Shown here one piece after another: positions 63,816-64,000 of a stretch of 64,000 nt of DNA (position 1 is its first letter; every line of letters begins with the position of its first letter). The notes below the pieces were generated by a model. The model ran no database searches, was not told where the DNA came from, and saw nothing but the letters and a program-made list of their open reading frames with translations. The stretch is from Stieleria tagensis (lineage in GTDB: Bacteria; Planctomycetota; Planctomycetia; Pirellulales; Pirellulaceae): positions 49,988 through 113,987 of the forward strand of contig NZ_JAMYFE010000008.1 in the NCBI RefSeq assembly GCF_024129865.1. Reading direction: 5' to 3'. The position numbers were made by a program, and so were the translations under genes.

Positions 63816-64000
63816 GGATCATCAGACTAGAAGGGCTCAACAGCTTCGCCAAACGAACCGCGGCGAAACACTTCAGTCGATTTTATCCGCTGGGGACAGA
63901 GAACTTCTAGCCGACGATCCAAGTTTGAAGTTGCGTGTTTGCGTAAGACATTGAATTTTGGCAACTCGTCGCGTGAGTATTGAAGTTGCGCTAAACAGTC
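63816..64000. other. Right-edge intergenic region with repeat-flank pieces
   Basis: No gene is seen. The motif TTTGAAGTTGCG occurs near 63924-63935 and ATTGAAGTTGCGC near 63979-63991. The second, preceded by GCGTGAGT, matches the left flank of palindrome copy D (57917-57936). A further family-2 element may continue past the window. Confidence 0.45.

Overview
The window comes from a planctomycete, most likely a member of the Pirellulaceae close to Rhodopirellula. The evidence is two DUF1559 pseudopilin genes of the planctomycete type, PVC-type propeller and cytochrome proteins, several large Ser/Thr kinases, an ECF sigma factor paired with a non-canonical anti-sigma protein, a moderately high GC content, and intergenic regions rich in palindromic repeats. 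No phage, CRISPR array or intact insertion sequence was seen.

Layout. Positions 1-638 hold the start of a secreted protein that runs off the left edge. Positions 731-13121 are one long minus-strand ribosomal cluster, read from high to low coordinate: rpsJ, rplC, rplD, rplW, rplB, rpsS, rplV, rpsC, rplP, rpmC, rpsQ, rplN, rplX, rplE, rpsN, rpsH, rplF, rplR, rpsE, rplO, secY, adk. There is no rpmD between rpsE and rplO, and the block stops at adk. Next come a small membrane protein, a 12-unit tandem array of an about 87 bp palindromic repeat, tRNA-Gly(GCC), trigger factor, an FHA-GAF-PP2C phosphatase coupled to acylphosphatase, and a metal-flavoured group (SodC, a pseudopilin with a His/Asp-rich loop, a small His/Cys-rich protein). 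A sugar-related group follows (EamA transporter, zinc dehydrogenase, aldose 1-epimerase), then a membrane Ser/Thr kinase and a two-gene secreted redox module (SGNH/propeller/HEAT protein, then HEAT/cupredoxin/cytochrome c protein).

Positions 32634-41784 contain a tiny lipoprotein, a DUF1559 gene, a repeat-rich island with an orphan SMI1/KNR4 gene, and a moxR-DUF58-transglutaminase operon. The island is bounded by direct repeats that duplicate the shared terminator and the last codons of the transglutaminase gene. Positions 41917-44395 carry histidine genes (hisE-hisG-rhodanese facing hisH). The right third holds a 1285-residue kinase-ATPase, a DEAD-box helicase meeting a sugar-acid dehydratase tail to tail, glnE with an altered deadenylylation site, a primary-type sigma factor, an NCS2-like permease with a small membrane partner, an ECF sigma/anti-sigma pair whose anti-sigma carries a DUF1559-like tail, and a zinc-ribbon membrane protein.

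The most unusual features are the layers of palindromic repeats: the 87 bp array and its isolated relative at 52616, a four-copy palindrome family, two 370 bp elements with GGGGACAGAGC termini, and a 124 bp palindrome after the trigger factor gene. Others are the duplicated-end island, the GlnE active-site loss, the SodC without its disulfide cysteines, the anti-sigma/pseudopilin fusion and the apparent ATT start of rpsE. All calls are from reading the sequence; no database search was run.
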